From assembly GCA_902798755.1 (NCBI GenBank), contig CADBYC010000015.1, forward strand, positions 17,499 through 81,498: 64,000 nt of DNA. The letters run 5' to 3'. How positions within the stretch are numbered: the first letter of the stretch is position 1; every line of letters begins with the position of its first letter. This DNA comes from an uncultured Ruminococcus sp. (GTDB lineage: Bacteria; Bacillota; Clostridia; Oscillospirales; Acutalibacteraceae). Positions 42,356 through 54,169 of the stretch are shown here, piece after piece. A program made the translations under genes and the position numbers. Under the pieces are notes generated by a model. The model was given only the letters and a program-made list of their open reading frames with translations, was not told the origin of the DNA and did no database searches.

Positions 42356-44059
42356 TTACCGATCCGCGGGCTTCTTGCCGTCGATCCCCTCTTTGATCTG
42401 GCTAAAGGTCACGCCGTACTTTTTGGCGATATCGGCGGCGTAGCTCACACCCTGAGGCGGCGCGATACTGACCTTGAAGCTTCGCTCGCCGTCGTGCACG
42501 CCTGTGATCAGGCTCTCCGCAAGGCTGTCGCCCTCGACAGAAGCGTTGATCTCACCTACAGAGCTTGCCAGCTCGTGCATATGGGTGTTGAAGATCGCCC
42601 GAGCGCCCAGATAACGCATGGATTTGACAACGTCCTTCGCGATGAAAACGCCCTCGGCGACGCTGGTGGTGGCAAGGCTCTCGTTGAGCAGGAGCAGACT
42701 GCGGCGGGTTGCTACCTCAAAGATACCCGACAATCTTTGGCTCTCTTCGCCTAATCTACCCAGATCGACAGTATCGTTTTCGTCGGCGGGAAAATGGGTG
42801 TAGATATTATCGCACGGACTGATGGAAGCGCTGCCGGCGGGGATATACACGCCCCACTGCGCCATCAGCATGGCGAGTCCGATCGCCTGGGTGAAGATGG
42901 TCTTACCGCCGCGGTTGGGGCCCGTGAGGATATAGATGCGGTGCTCGTCGCTGAATTCGAAGTCGTTCGTGATGATATTGATCGCTTCCCCGCGCGCCTT
43001 ATTGATCGCGAGCTTTAGGTTATATACATCTTTAAAGGAGCAATTGCGCTCGTCGGGGTCGGTGATCGCGGGCTTGCAAAGCGGCATTCCGGTCGCCATG
43101 AGCTTTTCGGTCAGCTCCGCCCAGCGGTTGTAGAACAGTATCTCGGGCATAAGGCTGATCAGGGAGTAGCCGTTGACGTTGACGTATTTTTTGATCCTCG
43201 ATTTCAGGTCGTTGACCGTATGACGCATGATCTGAGTGACCTGCTTGCGCATCGCGTCGGACAGCGGGTCTTTTCCCGTGGCGTTATCCTGCAATTGGAT
43301 ATTGTGGGTGGTCGCTTCGGTTACTACCATACCCGCCGACATCTTGGAGCTTGAGGAAGTAGTAGCGTGATAACGGCGTCCTTCGCCTAAATTCGCGCCG
43401 TGGTGCAGGTCGTCCTTTTGATCCGTAAAGCCCTTGAAGCGGCTGAGGATACCCGAATCGGTGAACTTCGTGTCATTTAGCGACACGATACCCGCGAATT
43501 CGGGACGGAGCAGCTTATCGAGATTGATGCCGATGGTCACGCTCTTTAAGCGGCGGGCTTGGTTCATCATATCCTCGATATCCGCTTTCAGCTCGTCAAA
43601 GCCGCTTTCTCTCGCAATATCCGTAACGATATCACGCAGGTCGCGCATACCCTTTGAGGTGACGTCAAGGTCGTTCAGCGTCGCTTTTATCATGTTGATA
43701 CAGTCGATATAATCGTCTATCTCGCGCAGGCGGTTGATCAGCGACCAGAGCGCCGAGGTGTCGCTGTCCATCTGAAAGCGCTCAAGATCTCGTAGATCGC
43801 TCAGCTTCAAGGTCAGCTCGGTCATCGCTTTCCGAAGCTCGGGAAAGCGCAGAAAATCCTCGAATACGTCATGGCGGTAGCGGATGATCTCAGGCTCCAT
43901 CGGGACTCTGATCAGCATACCGCGCAGGTGCGGGCGCTCGTTCTGCTTCTCGGTCAGCGCCTCAAGGATAAAGTCGATCGACAGATCGTTGATCGCTTCA
44001 TCGGGCAAGACCTGATAGGATTTTTCGGTTCCGTTCGGATTCATCAAGCTGAATTTCAT
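42356..44059 (-). CDS. MutS-like ATPase, unknown role
   Basis: A 567-residue protein with the MutS core and ABC-type ATPase but no N-terminal mismatch-recognition domain. Walker A TGPNRGGKT lies near residue 390; the Walker B region reads LLLNESLATTS, with Asn-Glu in place of Asp-Glu; the signature-like THMHELA follows. Such shortened MutS homologues are common in Clostridia next to housekeeping genes and have no assigned role in mismatch repair. The ATG is at 44059 with CGGAGGTCAGT upstream; the longer frame adds five residues. It stands alone, followed by tRNA-Leu on the same strand. Confidence 0.83.
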   Translation of the reverse strand: MKFSLMNPNGTEKSYQVLPDEAINDLSIDFILEALTEKQNERPHLRGMLIRVPMEPEIIRYRHDVFEDFLRFPELRKAMTELTLKLSDLRDLERFQMDSDTSALWSLINRLREIDDYIDCINMIKATLNDLDVTSKGMRDLRDIVTDIARESGFDELKADIEDMMNQARRLKSVTIGINLDKLLRPEFAGIVSLNDTKFTDSGILSRFKGFTDQKDDLHHGANLGEGRRYHATTSSSSKMSAGMVVTEATTHNIQLQDNATGKDPLSDAMRKQVTQIMRHTVNDLKSRIKKYVNVNGYSLISLMPEILFYNRWAELTEKLMATGMPLCKPAITDPDERNCSFKDVYNLKLAINKARGEAINIITNDFEFSDEHRIYILTGPNRGGKTIFTQAIGLAMLMAQWGVYIPAGSASISPCDNIYTHFPADENDTVDLGRLGEESQRLSGIFEVATRRSLLLLNESLATTSVAEGVFIAKDVVKSMRYLGARAIFNTHMHELASSVGEINASVEGDSLAESLITGVHDGERSFKVSIAPPQGVSYAADIAKKYGVTFSQIKEGIDGKKPADR

Positions 44060-44147
44060 ACTGACCTCCGACAAAATTTGTTGGTAATATGATACAATAC
44101 CCGCTGTGATATTTCAAGAGAAAATCAGCGCTTACGAGCAAAAGATG

Positions 44148-44175
44148 ACCCCTTACAGATCATACCGTAAGGGGT
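44148..44175 (-). terminator. Terminator of the UPF0371 gene
   Basis: ACCCCTTAC and GTAAGGGGT form a perfect 9-bp stem (44148-44175), followed on the minus strand by CATCTTTTG. Confidence 0.75.
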
Positions 44176-44186
44176 TGAATTCTATA

Positions 44187-45668
44187 TCATCCGCGATAGA
44201 GCTTCTTTGTCTCGTACTTCGGCTCGGTCGTCAAAAGGATTCCCAGCTTTTTGAGCGTGCGGGTATCGGTCTCGGAGAGAATGACCGTCGCGTGAGCCTC
44301 GGCGCCGTTGAGCTTCTCGAGCTGCTGCATGGCAAGTCGGACGGTCGGATTGGTAACGGCGGAGATCGACAGAGCGATCAGGATCTCGTCGGTATGCAGT
44401 CGGGGATTGACGGAGCCGAAATTATCGACCTTGAGCTTCTGGATCGGTTCGATCACGGCGGCGTCGATCAGGTCAACGCCCTTCGGGATATTGCCCAGAT
44501 ACTTCATCGCGTTGAGCAGCATTGCGGAGCACGCGCCGAGCAGATCGGAGGTCTTGCCGGTGATGATGGTGCCGTCGTCCAGCTCGATCGCCGCGGCGGG
44601 GCTGCCGGTCGCCTCTTCCCTGTTGAGAGCTGCCGCGATCACGGGGCGGTCGTCGGCGGTGAGCTTGTTCTGCTTCATCAACAGACCGATCTTGTACGCT
44701 TCATCAGCGGAGCCGTTGCCCTTGGTGTGGTTGCACATCGCGGTGTAATAGCGGCGAATGATCTCCTGATTGGCGGCGGCGCAGGTCGCCTCGTCATAGA
44801 CGATACACTTGCCCGCCATATTTACACCCATATCGGTAGGAGATTTATAGGGTGAACTGCCTAAGATGGTCTCAAACATGGTATTGAGCACCGGGAAGAT
44901 CTCGATATCACGGTTGTAGTTGACGGTGGTCTCGCCGTAGGCTTCGAGATGGAAGGGGTCGATCATGTTCACGTCGTTGAGGTCGGCGGTAGCGGCTTCA
45001 TAAGCGACGTTGACAGGGTGCTTTAAGGGCAGGTTCCAGATCGGGAAGGTCTCGAACTTTGCGTAACCCGCCTTGATACCGCGCTTGTTCTCATGATAAA
45101 GCTGAGACAGGCACACAGCCATCTTGCCCGAGCCGGGACCCGGAGCGGTGATGACCACCAGACGGCGGGAGGTCTCGACGTAATCGTTCTTGCCGTAGCC
45201 GTTGTCGCTGACGATCAGGTCGATGTCGGACGGATAATTCGGGATACTGAAATGATGATACGCCTTGATACCGTTCTCGGTCAGCTTCTCCTCAAACTTC
45301 ACCGCGGCAGGCTGGTCGGCAAAACGGGTCAACACGACCGAGCCGACATACAGACCGCGTGAGCGGAACACGTCGATCAGGCGCAGCACGTCGAGATCGT
45401 AGGTGATACCGAGGTCGCCGCGGACCTTGTTCTTCTCGATATCGTCGGCATTGATGACGATGACGATCTCCGCTTCGTCCTTGAGCTGCATGAGCATTTG
45501 AAGCTTGGAATCGGGCTTGAAGCCCGGCAGGACGCGGGAGGCGTGATAGTCGTCAAAGAGCTTGCCGCCGAATTCCAGATACAGCTTGTCGCCGAACTGA
45601 GCGATACGGTCGCGGATATGCTGACTTTGCATGTCCAGATACTTTTGATTGTCAAATCCAATTCTCAT
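44187..45668 (-). CDS. UPF0371 / DUF1846 family protein
   Basis: A 493-residue protein of the DUF1846 (UPF0371) family, recognised by MRIGFDNQKYLDMQSQHI, FGGKLFDDYHASRVLPGF, APGPGSGKMAVCLSQLYHE (a P-loop-like motif near residue 175) and GKTSDLLGACSAMLLNA. Members are widespread in Firmicutes and Actinobacteria; structures exist but the reaction is not established to my knowledge. Single-gene unit with its own terminator. Confidence 0.9.
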   Translation of the reverse strand: MRIGFDNQKYLDMQSQHIRDRIAQFGDKLYLEFGGKLFDDYHASRVLPGFKPDSKLQMLMQLKDEAEIVIVINADDIEKNKVRGDLGITYDLDVLRLIDVFRSRGLYVGSVVLTRFADQPAAVKFEEKLTENGIKAYHHFSIPNYPSDIDLIVSDNGYGKNDYVETSRRLVVITAPGPGSGKMAVCLSQLYHENKRGIKAGYAKFETFPIWNLPLKHPVNVAYEAATADLNDVNMIDPFHLEAYGETTVNYNRDIEIFPVLNTMFETILGSSPYKSPTDMGVNMAGKCIVYDEATCAAANQEIIRRYYTAMCNHTKGNGSADEAYKIGLLMKQNKLTADDRPVIAAALNREEATGSPAAAIELDDGTIITGKTSDLLGACSAMLLNAMKYLGNIPKGVDLIDAAVIEPIQKLKVDNFGSVNPRLHTDEILIALSISAVTNPTVRLAMQQLEKLNGAEAHATVILSETDTRTLKKLGILLTTEPKYETKKLYRG

Positions 45669-45849
45669 AATACCATTCCCCTGTAATCAAGATTACAATA
45701 ATACATAGTAAATATAGCACAATTCATTCACGGTATAAATATGTAAAAGAAATTTGATAAATTTTTGTCGAAGAAAAGGAGAATGATCATCGGTTGAGAT
45801 TACCGCGGAAATATCGTTATCTCATTTGAATCTATTATCATACACAGAA

Positions 45850-45881
45850 AACGCCGAACGGATCATTCCCCGCTCGGCGTT
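45850..45881 (-). terminator. Terminator of the ABC exporter operon
   Basis: AACGCCGA and TCGGCGTT pair (45850-45881); on the minus strand TTTTCTGTG follows. In 45669-45849 I see only AT-rich promoter-like sequence and a family A fragment (ATCGGTTGAGATTACCG at 45790). Confidence 0.8.
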
Positions 45882-45894
45882 TAGATAACACGAT

Positions 45895-46641
45895 TCAGTT
45901 TTTCTTGATCTTGACGGAGAACACCGCTACCGCTACGACGGTCAAAACGACCGCGTAGGCGATCACGATCCACAGATCGGCAAAGATTGCGGAGAAGTTG
46001 CCCGCGACAGCCGCCTGCGCCGCTTTCACCGCGTGAGAGAACGGCAGGATATTTGCGACCTTCTCAAACAGACCGCCTACCATCGAGGTATCGAACCATA
46101 TATTAGAGAACCACGCGGATAGATTCGTCAGCAATGCGCCGCACACGCCGCCGACAGCCTTTTCGCTGAGCAGGGAGCCGAACAGCAAACCGAGCGCGAT
46201 GAACACAACGGCGATGGGGATATTCACTGCCACGGCAAGGAGCAGATTGAAAGTCAGTTCCAATCCAAAGAGCAACGCGCAGATGTAGCAGACAACGGAC
46301 TGCAACAGCGCCATCGGGATCATCGGCAGCGTATAGCCGAGAATAAATTCAGAAGGACGCAGCGGCGAGGTGAACAGCCGAAGCACAAAGCTCGAGGTCC
46401 TGTCCTTTGAGATCAGCAAGGAGGAGAACAGCGACAGAAAGCTCAGTCCGAACACGGTGATACCGGGCGCTAATTTTTCGATTTGGAAGTTAGAAGGACC
46501 GTAGCCCTGCGGAATACTCTTGTTGATCGCCGACAGAAGGATCATCAAAACCAGCGGAAAGGCGATCCCGAATATCAGCGTCAGTATATCGCGTGTGATC
46601 TCTTTGGTATTGCGTGAAGCAAAGGTCATCGTTCTCGTCAT
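45895..46641 (-). CDS. ABC-2 type transporter permease
   Basis: A 248-residue membrane protein with six helices of the ABC-2 type (AILTLIFGIAFPLVLMILL-like start, here DILTLIFGIAFPLVLMI; LFTSPLRPSEFILGYTLPMI; ILPFSHAVKAAQAA). It overlaps the ATPase gene by four bases. Substrate unknown; drugs, lipids or peptides are typical. With the ATPase and the XRE regulator it looks like a small stress- or antibiotic-response exporter. Confidence 0.88.
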   Translation of the reverse strand: MTRTMTFASRNTKEITRDILTLIFGIAFPLVLMILLSAINKSIPQGYGPSNFQIEKLAPGITVFGLSFLSLFSSLLISKDRTSSFVLRLFTSPLRPSEFILGYTLPMIPMALLQSVVCYICALLFGLELTFNLLLAVAVNIPIAVVFIALGLLFGSLLSEKAVGGVCGALLTNLSAWFSNIWFDTSMVGGLFEKVANILPFSHAVKAAQAAVAGNFSAIFADLWIVIAYAVVLTVVAVAVFSVKIKKN

Positions 46642-47366
46642 TTTGCTCCCTCCCCTGCTAACCGGATAAACGCTTCTTCAAAATCATCGGTATCAGCCTT
46701 TGCTTTCAGCTCCTGCGCGCTGCCCTCCGCGCACAGAACGCCGTGAGCCATGATGCCGATACGGTCGCACAGGCTCTCAGCCTCTTCGAGATAATGGGTA
46801 GTCAGGACAATCGTCATCTTCCCCTTTAAGCTTTGGATAAAATGCCACAGCTCTCTGCGGGCAAGGACGTCCAGGCCCAGCGTCGGTTCGTCAAGAAAAA
46901 GCATCTGCGGTTCCGTGATCAGCGCCATGGCGATGCTCAGCCTGCGCTGCCAGCCGCCGGACAAGGTCGAAGCCCGCTGCTTCGTTATTTCCTGCAGGGA
47001 GAAATCCTCGATAATCCGATCCGCCTTTTCTTTTGCCTGCTTCTTATCACACCCGTAGATACGGGCGATGAATTCGAGATTCTCACGAACGCTCAGCTTT
47101 GCGGCGACAGCCGTCTCTTGCGGAGAAACGTTCATGATCGCCTTGACCTTGTCCGACTCACCGTTTACGCTGTACCCCATTACATACGCTTCGCCCTCAG
47201 TAGGACGGGTAAGGCAGGACAGCATTTTGATGGTGGTGGATTTGCCTGCGCCGTTTACGCCCAAAAGACCGTACAGCTCGCCCTGATGAACGGTCAGATC
47301 CAGTCCCTTGACCGCCGTTTTGTCCTTATATTGTTTGACTAAGCTTTCGGTTCTGATCGCTTCCAT
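46638..47366 (-). CDS. ABC transporter ATP-binding protein
   Basis: A 242-residue ATPase: Walker A GVNGAGKST near residue 37, Q-loop region VSPQETAVAAKLSVREN, signature LSGGWQRRLSIAMAL, Walker B MLFLDEPTLGLD and H-loop TTHYLEEAESLCD. Pairs with the permease whose gene overlaps its end. A terminator lies upstream, so it has its own promoter. Confidence 0.93.
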   Translation of the reverse strand: MEAIRTESLVKQYKDKTAVKGLDLTVHQGELYGLLGVNGAGKSTTIKMLSCLTRPTEGEAYVMGYSVNGESDKVKAIMNVSPQETAVAAKLSVRENLEFIARIYGCDKKQAKEKADRIIEDFSLQEITKQRASTLSGGWQRRLSIAMALITEPQMLFLDEPTLGLDVLARRELWHFIQSLKGKMTIVLTTHYLEEAESLCDRIGIMAHGVLCAEGSAQELKAKADTDDFEEAFIRLAGEGAK

Positions 47367-47403
47367 CGCATCTCCCTCATTTCTTTTAACAATTCAAATT
47401 GTA

Positions 47404-47438
47404 CAAAAAAACAACTCGGATTTCTACCAACCCGAGTT
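47404..47438 (-). terminator. Terminator of the XRE regulator gene
   Basis: AACTCGG and CCGAGTT arms (47413-47438); on the minus strand a run of seven T follows. It separates the regulator from the ABC exporter. Confidence 0.85.
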
Positions 47439-47503
47439 AACCGTTTTTGTTCAAAATAGTAGCGGCGCCGCTCCGTTCGGAACAGTGCCGCAAATCATAT
47501 GTA

Positions 47504-47911
47504 TTATTTCTTGTGAAAGAGATTACCAAGAGAGACCTTTGCCAGTGCGATACCGCCCTTTGCGGTATCTCCCATCACCATCAGTCCATCACCGGGCTTG
47601 AGTCCGAACACCTCGCGGGCATATTCGGGGAGCGTCACCCGACCGTCCTGATCCATCTTCACGATACCGAATATGTATTTTCCCTCGGTGGTTTTTTCAT
47701 TGATCTCCAAGCCGTCGAGAGAAACAGAAACGAGCGTATCGATCGACAAATCGTAGTACCGAGCGATCTCACGACATTTTTGCAGATCGGGCGTGCTCTC
47801 GCCGCTCTCCCACTTCGCGACGCTCTGCCGCGATACGCCGAAGCGTTCGGCGAATTCCTCCTGACTGAGGTTTTCACTTTTTCTGAGAAAACGGATGTTA
47901 ACAGCGATCAA
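47504..47911 (-). CDS. XRE-family regulator with AbrB/SpoVT-like C-terminus
   Basis: A 135-residue protein. Residues 1-60 are a clear XRE helix-turn-helix (IRFLRKSENLSQEEFAERFG, SRQSVAKWESGESTPDL). Residues 85-125 resemble a SpoVT/AbrB swapped-hairpin domain (VKMDQDGRVTLPEYAREVFG, LKPGDGLMVMGD). It probably regulates the ABC exporter just downstream on the same strand. This two-domain form is common next to ABC-2 exporters in Clostridia. Confidence 0.87.
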   Translation of the reverse strand: MIAVNIRFLRKSENLSQEEFAERFGVSRQSVAKWESGESTPDLQKCREIARYYDLSIDTLVSVSLDGLEINEKTTEGKYIFGIVKMDQDGRVTLPEYAREVFGLKPGDGLMVMGDTAKGGIALAKVSLGNLFHKK

Positions 47912-47964
47912 CGCTCTTTCCTCCTTGCTTTTTCATTGTATAACAAACGGATTCAAATGATCGA

Positions 47965-48531
47965 TCAGTACGGCTGATTTGTCGAACCGTAATACTGCTG
48001 AGGACCGTAGTAGAAGATATTCTTATGCAAGCCGATCAGCGGGAACATGACGAACGGAACAAAGAGCAGTCCCCATGCCCACGCGCGCTTTAAACGGAAC
48101 GCCTGCGTCAGTCTGACGTAGATCCGGAACTGCAGTACCAACAGGAGAATCGCCATGACCAGCGCGGCGATCACCAGCGACGCGCCGAGGACAATGAAGA
48201 TGATACCGGTGGGGCTTGCGGACTGATTATAGTAGGCAGAGAAAATCGTACCAATGCCGCCCAAGCCCATGAACAGCCCGCCGAACATCGCTGAGCCGGC
48301 GCCTACACAAGTATAGATCAAAAGTCGCCAGAATATTTTCGTGTCCCAGACCTTTTCACAGATGACGTAATAATTATAAAAAGGAATAATGCCTTTCCAA
48401 CCGGGAAGTCCCATCTTCCTGAACGTAAACCATAAGCCGACGTACTGACCCGCGATCAGGATCATCGAATACATCGAGCCCATGAGAGAACTAATGATAC
48501 CGCCTAACGCGGCAAAAGGCTGCATTGCCAT
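47965..48531 (-). CDS. Small membrane protein, DUF5684-like
   Basis: A 188-residue protein with about four helices and the segment FRKMGLPGWKGIIPFYNYYV, typical of DUF5684 proteins. C-terminus FYYGPQQYYGSTNQPY is Tyr/Gln-rich. Function unknown. Located 21 bases after uvrA on the same strand, so possibly cotranscribed with it. Confidence 0.78.
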   Translation of the reverse strand: MAMQPFAALGGIISSLMGSMYSMILIAGQYVGLWFTFRKMGLPGWKGIIPFYNYYVICEKVWDTKIFWRLLIYTCVGAGSAMFGGLFMGLGGIGTIFSAYYNQSASPTGIIFIVLGASLVIAALVMAILLLVLQFRIYVRLTQAFRLKRAWAWGLLFVPFVMFPLIGLHKNIFYYGPQQYYGSTNQPY

Positions 48532-48552
48532 AAAATCAATCCTTTCAGATAG

Positions 48553-51372
48553 TTATTTCAACAACGGTTTCAAATATTGTCCCGTGAAGGATTCTTCACA
48601 CGCGGCGATCTCCTCGGGCGTACCCTGCGCAACGATCGTGCCGCCCATGTCGCCGCCCTCGGGACCGAGGTCGATAATGTGGTCGGCGGTCTTGATCAGC
48701 TCGAGGTTATGCTCAATGACGATGACCGTATTGCCCGCGTCCACCAGCTTGTGGAGCACCTCGACCAGTCGGTGTACGTCCGCGATATGCAGACCCGTCG
48801 TCGGCTCGTCGAGGATATAGACCGTCTTGCCGGTCGGGCGCTTAGAAAGCTCTGTAGAGAGCTTCACGCGCTGGGCTTCGCCGCCCGAGAGCGTAGTCGC
48901 GGGCTGACCGATCTTGATATAGCCGAGACCCACGTCGTAGATCGTCTGCAGACGGCGCTGGATCTTCGGGATATTCTTGAAGAACTCCAAGCCCTCCTCG
49001 ACGGTCATTTCGAGAACGTCGTGGATCGACTTGCCCTTGTACTTGACCTCTAAGGTCTCGCGGTTATAGCGCTTGCCCTTGCACACCTCGCACGGAACGT
49101 AGATATCGGGCAAAAAGTGCATCTCTATCTTGATGATACCGTCGCCCTGACAGGCCTCGCACCGACCGCCCTTGACGTTGAAGCTGTAGCGCGACGAGGT
49201 ATAGCCGCGCATTTTGCTGTCGGTGGTGGAGGCGTACAGATTGCGGATATCCGTGAATACGCCCGTGTAGGTGGCGGGATTGGAGCGCGGGGTCTTGCCG
49301 ATGGGGCTCTGGTCGATATTGATGACCTTATCGAGCGCGTCGACGCCCTCGATCGCCTTGAACTTACCCGGCGTACACTTCGCGCGGTTCAGCTCACGCG
49401 CCAGATGCTTATACAGTATCTCATTGATCAGGGAGCTTTTGCCTGAGCCTGATACGCCTGTCACACAGACAAATTTCCCTAAAGGAATTTTGACGTTGAT
49501 ATTTTTCAGGTTGTTCTGCTGAGCGCCCTTGATGGTCAGGAACTTGCCGTTTCCCTTTCTGCGCTTTTCGGGGAGCGGGATCGCGCGCTTGCCGCTGAGG
49601 TACTGACCCGTCATAGAGCCTTCGCAGTTCTCGATATCCTTCACGGTGCCTGTCGCGACGATCTCGCCGCCGTGAACACCCGCTCCGGGACCGATATCGA
49701 CGATGTAATCCGCCGCGCGCATGGTATCCTCGTCATGCTCAACGACGATGACGGTGTTGCCGATATCGCGCAAGCGCTTCAATGTGCCAAGTAATTTATC
49801 GTTATCGCGCTGGTGCAGACCGATCGACGGCTCGTCAAGGATATACAGCACGCCCATCAAAGCGGAGCCGATCTGAGTCGCCAGTCGGATTCGCTGGCTC
49901 TCGCCGCCCGACAAGGTCGCCGAAGCGCGGGACAGGGTCAGATAGCCCAAGCCGACGGATTTGAGGAAGTTCAGGCGGGATTTGATCTCATTGATGATCT
50001 CGCCCGCGATCATGCGGTCACGCTCGGAGATATCGAGCCGATCGACAAAGTCAAGGATCTTGACGACCGACAGGTCGCACAGATCGGCGATGTTCATTCC
50101 GCCGACGGTAACGGCGAGAGAGATCGGCGACAGTCGCTTTCCGTTACACTCGTCGCAGGGGATCTCGGTCATGTAACTCTGGATCTCTTCCTTGATCCAC
50201 TGGGAGTTGGTATCTTTGAAACGGCGCTCGAGGTTCGGGATAATGCCTTCAAACTCGCGCTGCATCTCGCTTTTATTGAACGGTGTACGGCGGATCAGGT
50301 GGAGCTTCTCCCCCTTTGTGCCGTACAAAATCGCGTTCACCGCCTCACTCGGCAGATCCTTGATCGGCGTAAAGTAGTCAAAGCCGTATTTCTCCGACAG
50401 ACCGTCCATATACATCTGCGCGATGGTGTTGCCCTCCATCGCCCAGCCTGAGCCTTTGATACCGCCCTGCGAGATGGTCTTGGTCGGATCGGGAATGATC
50501 AGTGCGGGATCAACGCGCAGGAACACGCCCAGACCCGTACACTTCGGACACGCACCGAAGGGGTTGTTGAACGAGAACATACGGGGAGCGAGCTCGTTGA
50601 TGCTGATACCGTGCTCGGGACAGGCATAATTCTGAGAATACAGGATATCCTCGCCGTCCACTACGCTGATCAGCACCAGTCCGTCGGCGAGCTTGGAGGC
50701 TGTTTCTAAGCTGTCGGTCAGGCGGGATCGGATACTCTCCTTGATCACAAGGCGGTCTACAACGATCTCGACATTATGCTTTTTATTCTTTTCGAGAACA
50801 ATATCCTCACTCAGATCATAGAGGATACCGTCGGCGCGGACGCGCGCGAAGCCCGACTTGCGGGCGGAATCGAACACGCCCTTGTGCTCGCCCTTCTTGC
50901 CGCGGATCATCGGCGCCAAGACCTGGATCTTGGTGCCTTCATCCATCGAGAGAATGCTGTCGGCGATCTGATCGACCGTCTGCTGGCTGATCTCTCGACC
51001 GCACTTCGGACAATGCGGAACGCCGATACGAGCGTAGAGCAGACGGAAATAGTCATAGATCTCCGTGACCGTACCGACCGTGGAACGCGGGTTCTTGGAG
51101 GTCGTTTTCTGGTCGATGGAGATCGCGGGCGACAGTCCGTCGATCGAATCCACCTCGGGCTTCTTCATCTGTCCGAGGAACATACGCGCGTAGGAGGACA
51201 GGCTCTCAACATAGCGGCGCTGACCCTCGGCGTAGATGGTATCGAACGCGAGGGAGCTTTTGCCCGAGCCAGACAGACCCGTGAGCACCACTAATTTATC
51301 ACGCGGTATCTCGAGATCAACGTTCTTCAGGTTATGCTTTTTCGCGCCTTTGATTACGATTTTATCTTGCAT
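48553..51372 (-). CDS. uvrA: Excinuclease ABC subunit A
   Basis: UvrA, 939 residues, the damage-recognition ATPase of nucleotide excision repair. Two ABC modules are present: [20 protein letters not shown] near residue 30 and [16 protein letters not shown] near 640. Both signatures ([11 protein letters not shown] and [11 protein letters not shown]) and Walker B segments ([28 protein letters not shown]) are intact. Zinc-module cysteines are visible in CPKCGREIS-like and [17 protein letters not shown]. uvrB is not adjacent. Complete and probably functional. Confidence 0.98.
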   Translation of the reverse strand: MQDKIVIKGAKKHNLKNVDLEIPRDKLVVLTGLSGSGKSSLAFDTIYAEGQRRYVESLSSYARMFLGQMKKPEVDSIDGLSPAISIDQKTTSKNPRSTVGTVTEIYDYFRLLYARIGVPHCPKCGREISQQTVDQIADSILSMDEGTKIQVLAPMIRGKKGEHKGVFDSARKSGFARVRADGILYDLSEDIVLEKNKKHNVEIVVDRLVIKESIRSRLTDSLETASKLADGLVLISVVDGEDILYSQNYACPEHGISINELAPRMFSFNNPFGACPKCTGLGVFLRVDPALIIPDPTKTISQGGIKGSGWAMEGNTIAQMYMDGLSEKYGFDYFTPIKDLPSEAVNAILYGTKGEKLHLIRRTPFNKSEMQREFEGIIPNLERRFKDTNSQWIKEEIQSYMTEIPCDECNGKRLSPISLAVTVGGMNIADLCDLSVVKILDFVDRLDISERDRMIAGEIINEIKSRLNFLKSVGLGYLTLSRASATLSGGESQRIRLATQIGSALMGVLYILDEPSIGLHQRDNDKLLGTLKRLRDIGNTVIVVEHDEDTMRAADYIVDIGPGAGVHGGEIVATGTVKDIENCEGSMTGQYLSGKRAIPLPEKRRKGNGKFLTIKGAQQNNLKNINVKIPLGKFVCVTGVSGSGKSSLINEILYKHLARELNRAKCTPGKFKAIEGVDALDKVINIDQSPIGKTPRSNPATYTGVFTDIRNLYASTTDSKMRGYTSSRYSFNVKGGRCEACQGDGIIKIEMHFLPDIYVPCEVCKGKRYNRETLEVKYKGKSIHDVLEMTVEEGLEFFKNIPKIQRRLQTIYDVGLGYIKIGQPATTLSGGEAQRVKLSTELSKRPTGKTVYILDEPTTGLHIADVHRLVEVLHKLVDAGNTVIVIEHNLELIKTADHIIDLGPEGGDMGGTIVAQGTPEEIAACEESFTGQYLKPLLK

Positions 51373-51396
51373 TTATCATCACTTCATAGAAACACT

Positions 51397-51513
51397 GTCA
51401 TTCCGAGGCTTCTTTCGAAGCCGTGGGAATCCCCTTGTCGTCAATACCGTGCTAAAGAAAAGTGAATTTCTTCCTTGCGGGATTGCCACGGGCGTTGCCC
51501 TCGCAATGACAGC
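51397..51513. repeat. Two family A elements upstream of uvrA
   Basis: GTCATTCCGAGGCTTCTTTC with CCGTGGGAATCCCC (51397-51432), and GCGGGATTGCCACGGGCGTT with GCCCTCGCAATGACAGC (51476-51512). They lie between the ftsH stop and uvrA start. Confidence 0.75.
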
Positions 51514-51523
51514 GAGTAATTTA

Positions 51524-53476
<1,953 letters not shown>

Positions 53477-53498
53477 ACTATTTCACTCCTTACTTTTC

Positions 53499-53628
53499 AG
53501 CCTCCCTTTTCTAAGGGAGGTGGCACGGACGCGCGCGTCAAGTGCCGGAGGGTTTCCGCGAAGCGGAGAAGGATCATCTTTCGTATTCCAAAGGCGTTCG
53601 ATGACAGCTCCCTTAGGAAAGGGAGCCT
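53499..53628. repeat. Family B-like element between hpt and ftsH
   Basis: CCTCCCTTTTCTAAGGGAGG and GCTCCCTTAGGAAAGGGAGC ends with CGGAGGGTTTCCGCGAAGCG inside. It begins one base after the hpt stop codon. Confidence 0.78.
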
Positions 53629-53629
53629 A

Positions 53630-54169
53630 TTATTCATATATCTCAGGCTTGAGTACGCCGATATAGGGCAGGTTACGGTAATATTCCTGATAATCCAGAC
53701 CGTAGCCGACCACAAATTCATCGGGCACGTCAAAGCCGATATAGTCTACGTCGATCTCGACCTCACGGCGTGAGGGCTTATTGAGCAGGGTGCAGATACG
53801 CACGCTCTTGGCGTTCTTCGCCGAGAAGTACTTTTTGATAAAGCTCAAAGTATTGCCGCTGTCGATGATATCTTCAACGATGATAACGTTTTTATCATCT
53901 ATAGGTTCTGATAAATCCTTGATGATATTCACTCTGCCGGTGCTCTTGGTACCTTTTCCGTAACTGGAAACGCACATAAAATCGATCGTGCACATCATAT
54001 CGATGTTTTTCAGCAGATCCGCCATGAACTGGACGCTGCCCTTCAACAGTCCGACGAGAACGATCTCCTCTTCGTCCCGATAGTCCTGCTCGATCATAGC
54101 GGCAAGGCGCTTGGCGGCTTCCTTGATCTCTTCTTCAGTGATCAGAATTTTTTCTAAGTCCTTATGCAT
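53630..54169 (-). CDS. hpt: Hypoxanthine phosphoribosyltransferase
   Basis: Purine salvage enzyme of 179 residues: the PRPP motif VIIVEDIIDSGNTL near residue 96, VGLLKGSVQFMADLLKN and the C-terminal VVGYGLDYQEYYRNLPYIG. GGGGGAAGTAAGA precedes ATG, which overlaps the tilS stop by eight bases. Order tilS-hpt-ftsH is conserved in Firmicutes. Confidence 0.96.
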   Translation of the reverse strand: MHKDLEKILITEEEIKEAAKRLAAMIEQDYRDEEEIVLVGLLKGSVQFMADLLKNIDMMCTIDFMCVSSYGKGTKSTGRVNIIKDLSEPIDDKNVIIVEDIIDSGNTLSFIKKYFSAKNAKSVRICTLLNKPSRREVEIDVDYIGFDVPDEFVVGYGLDYQEYYRNLPYIGVLKPEIYE

